A stretch of DNA of 64,000 nt from Taudactylus pleione (taxonomy: Eukaryota; Chordata; Amphibia; Anura; Myobatrachidae): assembly GCA_031769625.1 (NCBI GenBank), contig JAUIMM010001265.1, positions 1 to 64,000 of the forward strand, read 5' to 3'. The position numbers were made by a program, and so were the translations under genes. Shown here in pieces: positions 11,661 through 21,067 of this stretch; position 1 is the first letter of the stretch, and the number at the start of each line of letters is the position of its first letter. Below the pieces are notes generated by a model that was not told the origin of the DNA, did not search any database, and saw nothing but the letters and a program-made list of their open reading frames with translations.

Positions 11661-11836
11661 GGTCCGGGGCTTACGTAAATTTTCATACGGGTAAATGTAT
11701 TTCTGGTGAGTTGTGTCAAAATTAAGCACCAAAATCAACTTCTGTCACCGCAGCAAATCTTTTTTAAGTTGTACCAATAGTTTTAAGCAGAATTTGGGGA
11801 TTTTTGAAAAAAAAAAAAATTTTGGCCAATTTTTAA
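11661..11836 (+). repeat. Monomer type 7 (reference copy)
   Basis: Marks: TAAATGTATTT, TACCAATAG, an A-run of 13, and TTTTGGCCAATT. Length 176 bp, the extra bases lying in the A-run. Confidence 0.92.
11807..11823 (+). other. A13-T4 tract (one example of a per-monomer motif)
   Basis: Each monomer has an A-run of varying length, followed by T3-T7, just before GGCC. Such tracts are stiff, can be bent, and tend to resist nucleosome wrapping. Repeated every ~174 bp they could help set nucleosome phase. Length differences here explain most monomer size differences. Confidence 0.7.
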
Positions 11837-12012
11837 GGTCCGGGGCTTACGTAAATTTTCATACAGGTAAATATATTTCTGGTGAGTTGTGTCAAAATTA
11901 AGCACCAAAATCAACTTCTGTCACCGCAGCAAATCTTTTTTAAGTTGTACCAAAATTTTTAAGCAGAATTTGGGGAATTTTGAAAAAAAAAAATTTTTTA
12001 GCCGATTTTTAA
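11837..12012 (+). repeat. Monomer type 8 (reference copy)
   Basis: Marks: CATACAGG, TAAATATATTT, CCAAAATTTTTAAG, GGGGAATTTTG and ATTTTTTAGCCG. Length 176 bp. Confidence 0.92.
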
Positions 12013-12186
12013 GGTCCGGGGCTTACGTAAATTTTCATACGGGTAAATATATTTCTGGTGAGTTGTGTCAAAATTAAGCACCAATATCAACTTCTGTCAC
12101 CGCAGCAAATCTTTTTTAAGTTGTACCTAAAGTTTTAAGCAGAATTTGGGGATTATTGAAAAAAAAAAATTTTGGCCGATTTTTAA
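12013..12186 (+). repeat. Monomer type 9 (reference copy)
   Basis: Marks: TAAATATATTT, CACCAATATC (shared with type 19), GTACCTAAAG and GGGGATTATTG. Ends TTTTGGCCG. Confidence 0.92.
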
Positions 12187-12360
12187 GGTCCGGGGCTTAC
12201 GTAAATTTTCATACGGGTAAATGTATTTCTGGTGAGTTGTGTCAAAATTAAGCACCAAAATCAACTTCTGTCACCGCAGCAAATCTTTTTTAAGTTGTAC
12301 CAAAAGTTTTAAGCAGAATTTGGGGATTTTTGAAAAATAAAAATTTGGGCCGATTTTTAA
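12187..12360 (+). repeat. Monomer type 10 (reference copy)
   Basis: Marks: CATACGGG, TAAATGTATTT and AAATAAAAATTTGGGCCG. Most other copies have GAGTTTTGTC like type 20, but this one has GAGTTGTGTC. Confidence 0.88.
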
Positions 12361-12535
12361 GGTCCGGGGCTTACGTAAATTTTCATATGGGTAAATAAAA
12401 TTCTGGTGAGTGGTGTCGAAATTAAGCACCAAAATCAACTTCTGTCACCACAGCAAATCTTTTTTAAGTTGTACCAAAAGTTTTAAGCAGAATTTGGGGA
12501 TTTTTGAAAAAAAAAAAATTTGGGCCGATTTTTAA
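12361..12535 (+). repeat. Monomer type 11 (reference copy)
   Basis: Marks: CATATGGG, TAAATAAAATTC, GGTGTCG and CCACAGC. This copy ends AAATTTGGGCCG; copies followed by type 22 (32.9, 41.4, 55.2 and 63.5 kb) end TTTTGGCCTG. Confidence 0.9.
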
Positions 12536-12709
12536 GGTCCGGGGCTTACGTAAATTTTCATATGGGTAAATAAATTTCTGGTGAGTGGTGTCGAAATTAA
12601 GCACCAAAATCAACTTCTGTCACCACAGCAAATCTTTTTTAAGTTGTACCAAAAGTTTTAAGCAGACTTTGGGGATTTTTGAAAAAAAAAATTTTGGCCC
12701 AATTTTTAA
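12536..12709 (+). repeat. Monomer type 12 (reference copy)
   Basis: Marks: TAAATAAATTT, GGTGTCG, CCACAGC and GCAGACTTTGG. Ends GGCCCAATT here but GGCCCGATT in most copies. Confidence 0.91.
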
Positions 12710-12883
12710 GGTCCGGGGCTTACGTAAATTTTCATACGGGTAAATGTATTTCTGGTGAGTTGTGTCAAAATTAAGCACCAAAATCAACTTCTGTCACCAC
12801 AGCAAATCTTTTTTAAGTTGTACCAAAAGTTTTAAGCAGAATTTGGGGATTTTTGAAAAAAAAAAATTTGGGCCGATTTTTAA
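12710..12883 (+). repeat. Monomer type 13 (reference copy)
   Basis: Marks: CATACGGG and TAAATGTATTT with TGTGTC but CCACAGC, so it mixes the two main allele sets. This copy ends AAATTTGGGCCG; many others end TTTTGGCCG. Confidence 0.88.
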
Positions 12884-13057
12884 GGTCCTGGGCTTACGTA
12901 AATTTTTATACGGGAAAATGTATTTCTGGTGAGTTGTGTCAAAATCAAGCACCAAAATCAACTTCTGTCACCACAGCAAATCTTTTTTAAGTTGTACCAA
13001 AAGTTTTAAGCAGAATTTGGGGATTTTTGAAAAATAAAAATTTGGGCCGATTTTAAA
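12884..13057 (+). repeat. Monomer type 14 (reference copy)
   Basis: Marks: GGTCCTGGGC, TTTTTATACGGGAAAATG, AAAATCAAGC and CCACAGC, then AAATAAAAATTTGGGCCG. The changed start alters the otherwise conserved CCGGGG. Confidence 0.93.
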
Positions 13058-13231
13058 GGTCCAGGGCTTACGTAAATTTTCATATGGGTAAATATATTTC
13101 TGGTGAGTTGTGTCAAAATTAAGCACCAAAATCAACTTCTGTCACCGCAGCAAATCTTTTTTAAGTTGAACCAAAAGTTTTAAGCAGAATTTGGGGATTT
13201 TTGAAAAAAAAAAATTTTGGCCGATTTTTAA
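13058..13231 (+). repeat. Monomer type 15 (reference copy)
   Basis: Marks: GGTCCAGGGC, CATATGGG, TAAATATATTT and CCGCAGC. Ends TTTTGGCCG. GTTGAACC here is shared only with the copies near 19262 and 22567. Confidence 0.92.
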
Positions 13232-13404
13232 GGTCCGGGGCTTACGTAAATTTTCATATGGGTAAATGTATTTCTGGTGAGTTGTGTCAAAATCAAGCAC
13301 CAAAATCAACTTCTGTCACCGCAGCAAATCTTTTTTAAGTTGTACCAAATGTTTTAAGCAGAATTTGGGGATTTTTGAAAAAAAAAATTTGGGCCGATTT
13401 TTAA
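13232..13404 (+). repeat. Monomer type 16 (reference copy)
   Basis: Marks: TAAATGTATTT, AAAATCAAGC, CCGCAGC and ACCAAATGTTTT. Ends AAATTTGGGCCG. Length 173 bp. Confidence 0.92.
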
Positions 13405-13578
13405 GGACCGGGGCTTACGTAAATTTTCATATGGGTAAATAAATTTCTGGTGAGTGGTGTCGAAATTAAGCACCAAAATCAACTTTTGTCACCGCAGCAA
13501 ATCTTTTTTAAGTTGTACCAAAAGTTTTAAGCAGAATTTGGGGATTTTTGAAAAAAAAAAATTTGGGCCAATTTTTAA
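13405..13578 (+). repeat. Monomer type 17 (reference copy)
   Basis: Marks: TAAATAAATTT and GGTGTCG with CAACTTTTGTC and CCGCAGC, and a GGGCCAATT end. Starts GGACCGGGG in this copy and in those at 19500 and 22806; elsewhere it starts GGTCCGGGG. Confidence 0.92.
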
Positions 13579-13755
13579 GGTCCGGGGCTTAAGTAAATTT
13601 TCATATGGGTAAATAAACTTCTGGTGAGTGGTGTCGAAATTAAGCACCAAAATCAACTTCTGTCACCACAGCAAATCTTTTTTAAGTTGTACCAAAAGTT
13701 TTAAGCAGAATTTGGGGATTTTTGAAAAAAAAAAAAATTTTGGCCCGATTTTTAA
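13579..13755 (+). repeat. Monomer type 18 (reference copy)
   Basis: Marks: CTTAAGTAA in place of CTTACGTAA, TAAATAAACTTC, GGTGTCG, CCACAGC, a long A-run and TTTTGGCCCG. At 177 bp it is the longest type in the unit. Confidence 0.93.
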
Positions 13756-13928
13756 GGTCCGGGGCTTACGTAAATTTTCATACGGGTAAATATATTTCTG
13801 GTGAGTTGTGTCAAAATTAAGCACCAATATCAACTTCTGTCACCGCAGCAAATCTTTTTAAGTTGTACCAAAAGTTTTAAGCAGAATTTGGGGATTTTTG
13901 AAAAAAAAAAAATTTGGCCGATTTTTAA
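13756..13928 (+). repeat. Monomer type 19 (reference copy)
   Basis: Marks: CATACGGG, TAAATATATTT, CACCAATATC, and AAATCTTTTTAAG with one T fewer than usual. The lost base shifts the spurious open frame and gives a different start there. Length 173 bp. Confidence 0.92.
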
Positions 13929-14102
13929 GGTCCGGGGCTTACGTAAATTTTCATACGGGTAAATGTATTTCTGGTGAGTTTTGTCAAAATTAAGCACCAA
14001 AATCAACTTCTGTCACCGCAGCAAATCTTTTTTAAGTTGTACCAAAAGTTTTAAGCAGAATTTGGGGATTTTTGAAAAATAAAAATTTGGGCTGATTTTT
14101 AA
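13929..14102 (+). repeat. Monomer type 20 (reference copy)
   Basis: Marks: CATACGGG, TAAATGTATTT, GAGTTTTGTC and AAATAAAAATTTGGGCTG. Nearly the same as type 10 apart from the final CTG for CCG. Confidence 0.92.
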
Positions 14103-14276
14103 GGTCCGGGGCTTACGTAAATTTTCATATGGGTAAATAAATTTCTGGTGAGTGGTGTCGAAATTAAGCACCAAAATCAACTTCTGTCACCACAGCAAAT
14201 CTTTTTTAAGTTGTACCAAAAGTTTTAAGCAGAATTTGGGGATTTTTGAAAAAAAAAATGTTGGCCTGATTTTTAA
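14103..14276 (+). repeat. Monomer type 21 (reference copy)
   Basis: Marks: CATATGGG, TAAATAAATTT, GGTGTCG, CCACAGC and AAATGTTGGCCTG. The TGTTGG end is found in no other type. Confidence 0.93.
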
Positions 14277-14450
14277 GGTCCGGGGCTTACGTAAATTTTC
14301 ATACGGGTAAATGTATTTCTGGTGAGTTGTGTCAAAATTAAGCACCAAAATCAACTTCTGTCACCGCAGCAAATCTTTTTTAAGTTGTACCAAAAGTTTT
14401 AAGCAGAATTTGGGGATTTTTGAAAAAAAAAAATTTGGGCCGATTTTTAA
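14277..14450 (+). repeat. Monomer type 22 (reference copy)
   Basis: TAAATGTATTT, TGTGTC, CCGCAGC and AAATTTGGGCCG with no private mark; the nearest type to a consensus monomer. CATACGGG and CATATGGG forms both occur. It sits between 21 and 23, and also between 11 and 12 in some blocks. Confidence 0.88.
14287..14294. other. TTACGTAA palindrome (one example of a per-monomer motif)
   Basis: A perfect eight-base palindrome 10 bases into nearly every monomer. It matches the TTAYGTAA core bound by PAR/E4BP4-class bZIP proteins, but no binding is shown. It is lost in types 18 and 24 (CTTAAGTAA) and in a few copies with CTTATGTAA. Confidence 0.6.
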
Positions 14451-14624
14451 GGTCCGGGGCTTACGTAAATTTTCATATGGGTAAATAAATTTCTGGTGAG
14501 TGGTGTCGAAATTAAGCACCAAAATCAACTTCTGTCACCACAGCAAATCTTTTTTAAGTTGTACCAAAAGTTTTAAGCAGAATTTGGGGATTTTTGAAAA
14601 AAAAAAATTTGGGCCGATTTTTAA
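14451..14624 (+). repeat. Monomer type 23 (reference copy)
   Basis: Marks: CATATGGG, TAAATAAATTT, GGTGTCG, CCACAGC and AAATTTGGGCCG. It lacks the GACTTTGG of type 12 and the TGTTGG of type 21. Confidence 0.9.
14484..14489 (+). other. AATAAA hexamer (one example)
   Basis: AATAAA occurs in the TAAATAAA segment of types 6, 11, 12, 17, 18, 21, 23 and 24, and again in the AAATAAAAAT tails of 10, 14 and 20. It equals the canonical polyadenylation signal, but AT-rich repeats give it readily by chance. Confidence 0.3.
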
Positions 14625-14798
14625 GGTCCGGGGCTTAAGTAAATTTTCATATGGGTAAATAAACTTCTGGTGAGTTGTGTCGAAATTAAGCACCAAAATC
14701 AACTTCTGTCACCACAGCAAATCTTTTTTAAGTTGTACCAAAAGTTTTAAGCAGAATTTGGGGATTTTTGAAAAAAAAAATTTTGGCCCGATTTTTAA
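14625..14798 (+). repeat. Monomer type 24 (reference copy)
   Basis: Marks: CTTAAGTAA and TAAATAAACTTC as in type 18, but usually GAGTTGTGTCG, with a shorter A-run and TTTTGGCCCG. Confidence 0.92.
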
Positions 14799-14972
14799 GG
14801 TCCGGGGCTTACGTAAATTTTCATACGGGTAAATGTATTTCTGGTGAGTTGTGTCAAAATTAAGCACGAAAATCAACTTCTGTCACCGCAGCAAATCTTT
14901 TTTAAGTTGTACGAAAAGTTTTAAGCAGAATTTGAGGAATTTTGGAAAAAAAAAATTTCGGACGATTTTTAA
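14799..14972 (+). repeat. Monomer type 25 (reference copy)
   Basis: Marks: CACGAAAATC, GTACGAAAAG, TTTGAGGAATTTTGG and TTTCGGACG. Its 3' half is the most divergent of any standard type, which makes chimeras with it easy to spot. Confidence 0.93.
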
Positions 14973-16714
14973 GGTCCGGGGCTTACGTAAATTTTCATAT
15001 GGGTAAATATATTTCTGGTGAGTTGTGTCAAAATTAAGCACCGAAATCAACTTCTGTCACCTCAGCAAATCATTTTTAAGATGTACCAAAAGTTTTAAGC
15101 CGAATTTGGGGATTTTTGAAAAAAAAAATTTGGGCCGATTTTTAAGGTCCGGTGCTTACGTAAATTTTCATATGGGTAAATGTATTTCTTGTGAGTTGTG
15201 TCAAAATTAAGCACCAAAATCAACTTCTGTCACCGCAGCAAATCTTTTTTAAGTTGTACCAAAAGTTTTAAGCAGAATTTGGGGAACTTTGAAAAGAAAA
15301 AATTTTGGTTGATTTTTAAGCTCCGGGGCTTACGTAAATTTTCATATGGGTAAATATATTTCTGGTGAGTTGTGTCAAAATTAAGCACCAAAATCAACTT
15401 CTGTCACCGCAGCAAATCTTTCTTAAGTTGTACCAAAGGTTTTAAGCAGAATTTGGGGATTTTTGAAAAAAAAAATATTGGCCCGATTTTAAAGGTCCGG
15501 GGCTTACGTAAATTTTCATACGGGTAAATATATTTAAGGTGAGTTGTGTCAAAATTAAGCACCAAAATCAACTTCTGTCACCGCAGCAAATCTTTTTTAT
15601 GTTGTACCAAAAGTTTTAAGCAGAATTTGGGGATTTTTGAAAAAAAAAAATTTGGGCCGATTTTTAAGGTCCGGGGCTTACGTAAATTTTCATACGGGTA
15701 AATGTATTTCTGGTGAGTTTTGTCAAAATTAAGCACCAAAATCATCTTCTGTCACCGCAGCAAATCTTTTTTAAAATGTACCAAAAGTTTTAAGCAGAAT
15801 TTGGGGATTTTTGAAATATAAAAATTTGGGCCGATTTTTAAGGTCCGGGGCATACGTAAATTTTCATATGGGTAAATAAATTTCTGGTGAGTGGTGTCGA
15901 AATTAAGCACCAAAATCAACTTCTGTCACCACAGCAAATCTATTTTAAGTTGTACCAAAAGTTTTAAGCAGAATTTGGGGATTTTTGGAAAAAAAAATTT
16001 TGGCCCGATTTTTAAGGTCCGGGGCTTACGTAAATTTTCATACGGGTAAATGTATTTCTGGTGAGTTGTGTCAAAATTAAGCACCAAAATCAACTTCTGT
16101 CACCGCAGCAAATCTTTTTTAAGTTGTACCAATAGTTTTAAGCAGAATTTGGGGATTTTTGAAAAAAAAAAAAATTTTGGCCAATTTTTAAGGTCCGGGG
16201 CTTACGTAAATTTTCATACAGGTAAATATATTTCTGGTGAGTTGTGTCAAAATTAAGCACCAAAATCAACTTCTGTCACCGCAGCAAATCTTTTTTAAGT
16301 TGTACCAAAATTTTTAAGCAGAATTTGGGGAATTTTGAAAAAAAAAATTTTTTTAGCCGATTTTTAAGGTCCGGGGCTTACGTAAATTTTCATACGGGTA
16401 AATATATTTCTGGTGAGTTGTGTCAAAATTAAGCACCAATATCAACTTCTGTCACCGCAGCAAATCTTTTTTAAGTTGTACCTAAAGTTTTAAGCAGAAT
16501 TTGGGGATTATTGAAAAAAAAAATTTTGGCCGATTTTTAAGGTCAGGGGCTTACGTAAATTTTCATACGGGTAAATGTATTTCTGGTGAGTTTTGTCAAA
16601 ATTAAGCACCAAAATCAACTTCTGTCACCGCAGCAAATCTTTTTTAAGTTGTACGAAAAGTTTTAAGCAGAATTTGAGGAATTTTGGAAAAAAAAAATTT
16701 CGGACGATTTTTAA
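14973..16714 (+). repeat. HOR block f: truncated 10-monomer unit
   Basis: Type order: 1-9, then a 10/25 chimera at 16541-16714 that closes the block straight back to type 1. The run 11-24 is missing. Type 2 begins GGTCCGGTGC and type 3 has ACCAAAGGTTTT; both private changes recur at 21068 onward, linking the two as duplicates. Confidence 0.87.
16541..16714 (+). repeat. Chimeric monomer 10/25
   Basis: It begins GGTCAGGGG and GAGTTTTGTC like type 10, then switches to type 25 at GTACGAAAAG. It closes the short ten-monomer block back to type 1. The start GGTCAGGGG also marks type 10 near 32571 and 41090. Confidence 0.82.
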
Positions 16715-19700
16715 GGTCCGGGGCTTACGTAAATTTTCATATGGGTAAATATATTTCTGGTGAGTTGTGTCAAAATTAAGCACCGAAATCAACTTCTGTC
16801 ACCTCAGCAAATCATTTTTAAGATGTACCAAAAGTTTTAAGCCGAATTTGGGGATTTTTGAAAAAAAAAATTTGGGCCGATTTTTAAGGTCCGGGGCTTA
16901 CGTAAATTTTCATATGGGTAAATGTATTTATTGTGAGTTGTGTCAAAATTAAGCACCAAAATCAACTTCTGTCACCGCAGCAAATCTTTTTTAAGTTGTA
17001 CCAAAAGTTTTAAGCAGAATTTGGGGAACTTTGAAAAGAAAAAATTTTGGTTGATTTTTAAGCTCCGGGGCTTACGTAAATTTTCATATGGGTAAATATA
17101 TTTCTGGTGAGTTGTGTCAAAATTAAGCACCAAAATCAACTTCTGTCACCGCAGCAAATCTTTCTTAAGTTGTACCAAAAGTTTTAAGCAGAATTTGGGG
17201 ATTTTTGAAAAAAAAAATTTTGGCCCGATTTTAAAGGTCCGGGGCTTACGTAAATTTTCATACGGGTAAATATATTTAAGGTGAGTTGTGTCAAAATTAA
17301 GCACCAAAATCAACTTCTGTCACCGCAGCAAATCTTTTTTATGTTGTACCAAAAGTTTTAAGCAGAATTTGGGGATTTTTGAAAAAAAAAAATTTGGGCC
17401 GATTTTTAAGGTCCGGGGCTTACGTAAATTTTCATATGGGTAAATGTATTTCTGGTGAGTTTTGTCAAAATTAAGCACCAAAATCATCTTCTGTCACCGC
17501 AGCAAATCTTTTTTAAAATGTACCAAAAGTTTTAAGCAGAATTTGGGGATTTTTGAAATATAAAAATTTGGGCCGATTTTTAAGGTCCGGGGCATACGTA
17601 AATTTTCATATGGGTAAATAAATTTCTGGTGAGTGGTGTCGAAATTAAGCACCAAAATCAACTTCTGTCACCACAGCAAATCTATTTTAAGTTGTACCAA
17701 AAGTTTTAAGCAGAATTTGGGGATTTTTGGAAAAAAAAATTTTGGCCCGATTTTTAAGGTCCGGGGCTTACGTAAATTTTCATACGGGTAAATGTATTTC
17801 TGGTGAGTTGTGTCAAAATTAAGCACCAAAATCAACTTCTGTCACCGCAGCAAATCTTTTTTAAGTTGTACCAATAGTTTTAAGCAGAATTTGGGGATTT
17901 TTGAAAAAAAAAAAAATTTTGGCCAATTTTTAAGGTCCGGGGCTTACGTAAATTTTCATACAGGTAAATATATTTCTGGTGAGTTGTGTCAAAATTAAGC
18001 ACCAAAATCAACTTCTGTCACCGCAGCAAATCTTTTTTAAGTTGTACCAAAATTTTTAAGCAGAATTTGGGGAATTTTGAAAAAAAAAAATTTTTTAGCC
18101 GATTTTTAAGGTCCGGGGCTTACGTAAATTTTCATACGGGTAAATATATTTCTGGTGAGTTGTGTCAAAATTAAGCACCAATATCAACTTCTGTCACCGC
18201 AGCAAATCTTTTTTAAGTTGTACCTAAAGTTTTAAGCAGAATTTGGGGATTATTGAAAAAAAAAAATTTTGGCCGATTTTTAAGGTCCGGGGCTTACGTA
18301 AATTTTCATACGGGTAAATGTATTTCTGGTGAGTTTTGTCAAAATTAAGCACCAAAATCAACTTCTGTCACCGCAGCAAATCTTTTTTAAGTTGTACCAA
18401 AAGTTTTAAGCAGAATTTGGGGATTTTTGAAAAATAAAAATTTGGGCCGATTTTTAAGGTCCGGGGCTTACGTAAATTTTCATATGGGTAAATAAAATTC
18501 TGGTGAGTGGTGTCGAAATTAAGCACCAAAATCAACTTCTGTCACCACAGCAAATCTTTTTTAAGTTGTACCAAAAGTTTTAAGCAGAATTTGGGGATTT
18601 TTGAAAAAAAAAAATTTGGGCCGATTTTTAAGGTCCGGGGCTTACGTAAATTTTCATATGGGTAAATAAATTTCTGGTGAGTGGTGTCGAAATTAAGCAC
18701 CAAAATCAACTTCTGTCACCACAGCAAATCTTTTTTAAGTTGTACCAAAAGTTTTAAGCAGACTTTGGGGATTTTTGAAAAAAAAAATTTTGGCCCAATT
18801 TTTAAGGTCCGGGGCTTACGTAAATTTTCATACGGGTAAATGTATTTCTGGTGAGTTGTGTCAAAATTAAGCACCAAAATCAACTTCTGTCACCACAGCA
18901 AATCTTTTTTAAGTTGTACCAAAAGTTTTAAGCAGAATTTGGGGATTTTTGAAAAAAAAAAATTTTGGCCGATTTTTAAGGTCCTGGGCTTACGTAAATT
19001 TTTATACGGGAAAATGTATTTCTGGTGAGTTGTGTCAAAATCAAGCACCAAAATCAACTTCTGTCACCACAGCAAATCTTTTTTAAGTTGTACCAAAAGT
19101 TTTAAGCAGAATTTGGGGATTTTTGAAAAATAAAAATTTGGGCCGATTTTTAAGGTCCAGGGCTTACGTAAATTTTCATATGGGTAAATATATTTCTGGT
19201 GAGTTGTGTCAAAATTAAGCACCAAAATCAACTTCTGTCACCGCAGCAAATCTTTTTTAAGTTGAACCAAAAGTTTTAAGCAGAATTTGGGGATTTTTGA
19301 AAAAAAAAATTTTGGCCGATTTTTAAGGTCCGGGGCTTACGTAAATTTTCATATGGGTAAATGTATTTCTGGTGAGTTGTGTCAAAATCAAGCACCAAAA
19401 TCAACTTCTGTCACCGCAGCAAATCTTTTTTAAGTTGTACCAAATGTTTTAAGCAGAATTTGGGGATTTTTGAAAAAAAAAATTTGGGCCGATTTTTAAG
19501 GACCGGGGCTTACGTAAATTTTCATATGGGTAAATAAATTTCTGGTGAGTGGTGTCGAAATTAAGCACCAAAATCAACTTTTGTCACCGCAGCAAATCTT
19601 TTTTAAGTTGTACCAAAAGTTTTAAGCAGAATTTGGGGATTTTTGAAAAAAAAAAATTTGGGCCAATTTTTAAGGTCCGGGGCTTAAGTAAATTTTCATA

Positions 19701-21067
19701 TGGGTAAATAAACTTCTGGTGAGTGGTGTCGAAATTAAGCACCAAAATCAACTTCTGTCACCACAGCAAATCTTTTTTAAGTTGTACCAAAAGTTTTAAG
19801 CAGAATTTGGGGATTTTTGAAAAAAAAAAAAATTTTGGCCCGATTTTTAAGGTCCGGGGCTTACGTAAATTTTCATACGGGTAAATATATTTCTGGTGAG
19901 TTGTGTCAAAATTAAGCACCAATATCAACTTCTGTCACCGCAGCAAATCTTTTTAAGTTGTACCAAAAGTTTTAAGCAGAATTTGGGGATTTTTGAAAAA
20001 AAAAAAATTTGGCCGATTTTTAAGGTCCGGGGCTTACGTAAATTTTCATACGGGTAAATGTATTTCTGGTGAGTTTTGTCAAAATTAAGCACCAAAATCA
20101 ACTTCTGTCACCGCAGCAAATCTTTTTTAAGTTGTACCAAAAGTTTTAAGCAGAATTTGGGGATTTTTGAAAAATAAAAATTTGGGCTGATTTTTAAGGT
20201 CCGGGGCTTACGTAAATTTTCATATGGGTAAATAAATTTCTGGTGAGTGGTGTCGAAATTAAGCACCAAAATCAACTTCTGTCACCACAGCAAATCTTTT
20301 TTAAGTTGTACCAAAAGTTTTAAGCAGAATTTGGGGATTTTTGAAAAAAAAAATGTTGGCCTGATTTTTAAGGTCCGGGGCTTACGTAAATTTTCATACG
20401 GGTAAATGTATTTCTGGTGAGTTGTGTCAAAATTAAGCACCAAAATCAACTTCTGTCACCGCAGCAAATCTTTTTTAAGTTGTACCAAAAGTTTTAAGCA
20501 GAATTTGGGGATTTTTGAAAAAAAAAAATTTGGGCCGATTTTTAAGGTCCGGGGCTTACGTAAATTTTCATATGGGTAAATAAATTTCTGGTGAGTGGTG
20601 TCGAAATTAAGCACCAAAATCAACTTCTGTCACCACAGCAAATCTTTTTTAAGTTGTACCAAAAGTTTTAAGCAGAATTTGGGGATTTTTGAAAAAAAAA
20701 AATTTGGGCCGATTTTTAAGGTCCGGGGCTTAAGTAAATTTTCATATGGGTAAATAAACTTCTGGTGAGTGGTGTCGAAATTAAGCACCAAAATCAACTT
20801 CTGTCACCACAGCAAATCTTTTTTAAGTTGTACCAAAAGTTTTAAGCAGAATTTGGGGATTTTTGAAAAAAAAAATTTTGGCCCGATTTTTAAGGTCCGG
20901 GGCTTACGTAAATTTTCATACGGGTAAATGTATTTCTGGTGAGTTGTGTCAAAATTAAGCACGAAAATCAACTTCTGTCACCGCAGCAAATCTTTTTTAA
21001 GTTGTACGAAAAGTTTTAAGCAGAATTTGAGGAATTTTGGAAAAAAAAAATTTCGGACGATTTTTAA
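16715..21067 (+). repeat. HOR block g: second complete 25-monomer unit
   Basis: Types 1-25 occur once each, in the same order as 10618-14972, with a total of 4353 bp. It shares private variants with that copy, such as GTTGAACC in type 15 and GGACCGGGG at the start of type 17. Type 24 here has TGGTGTCG where the reference has TTGTGTCG. Confidence 0.92.

Larger units (their letters stand above)
10618..14972 (+). repeat. HOR block e: complete 25-monomer unit (reference copy)
   Basis: This 4355-bp block carries all 25 types once, in order, and is used here as the reference higher-order repeat. Each monomer is listed separately with its diagnostic bases. A second intact copy lies at 16715-21067. 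Monomer lengths sum exactly: mostly 174 bp, with 173 (types 1, 16, 19), 175 (11), 176 (7, 8) and 177 (18). Confidence 0.92.

Noticed and set aside
14435..14465. Hairpin between GGCCCG and CGGGGC across the monomer boundary
   Set aside because: Only about five pairs can form and a G must be bulged; many monomers read GGCCG or GGCCAA and lose the stem. No compensating changes are seen, so it is not supported as a structure.
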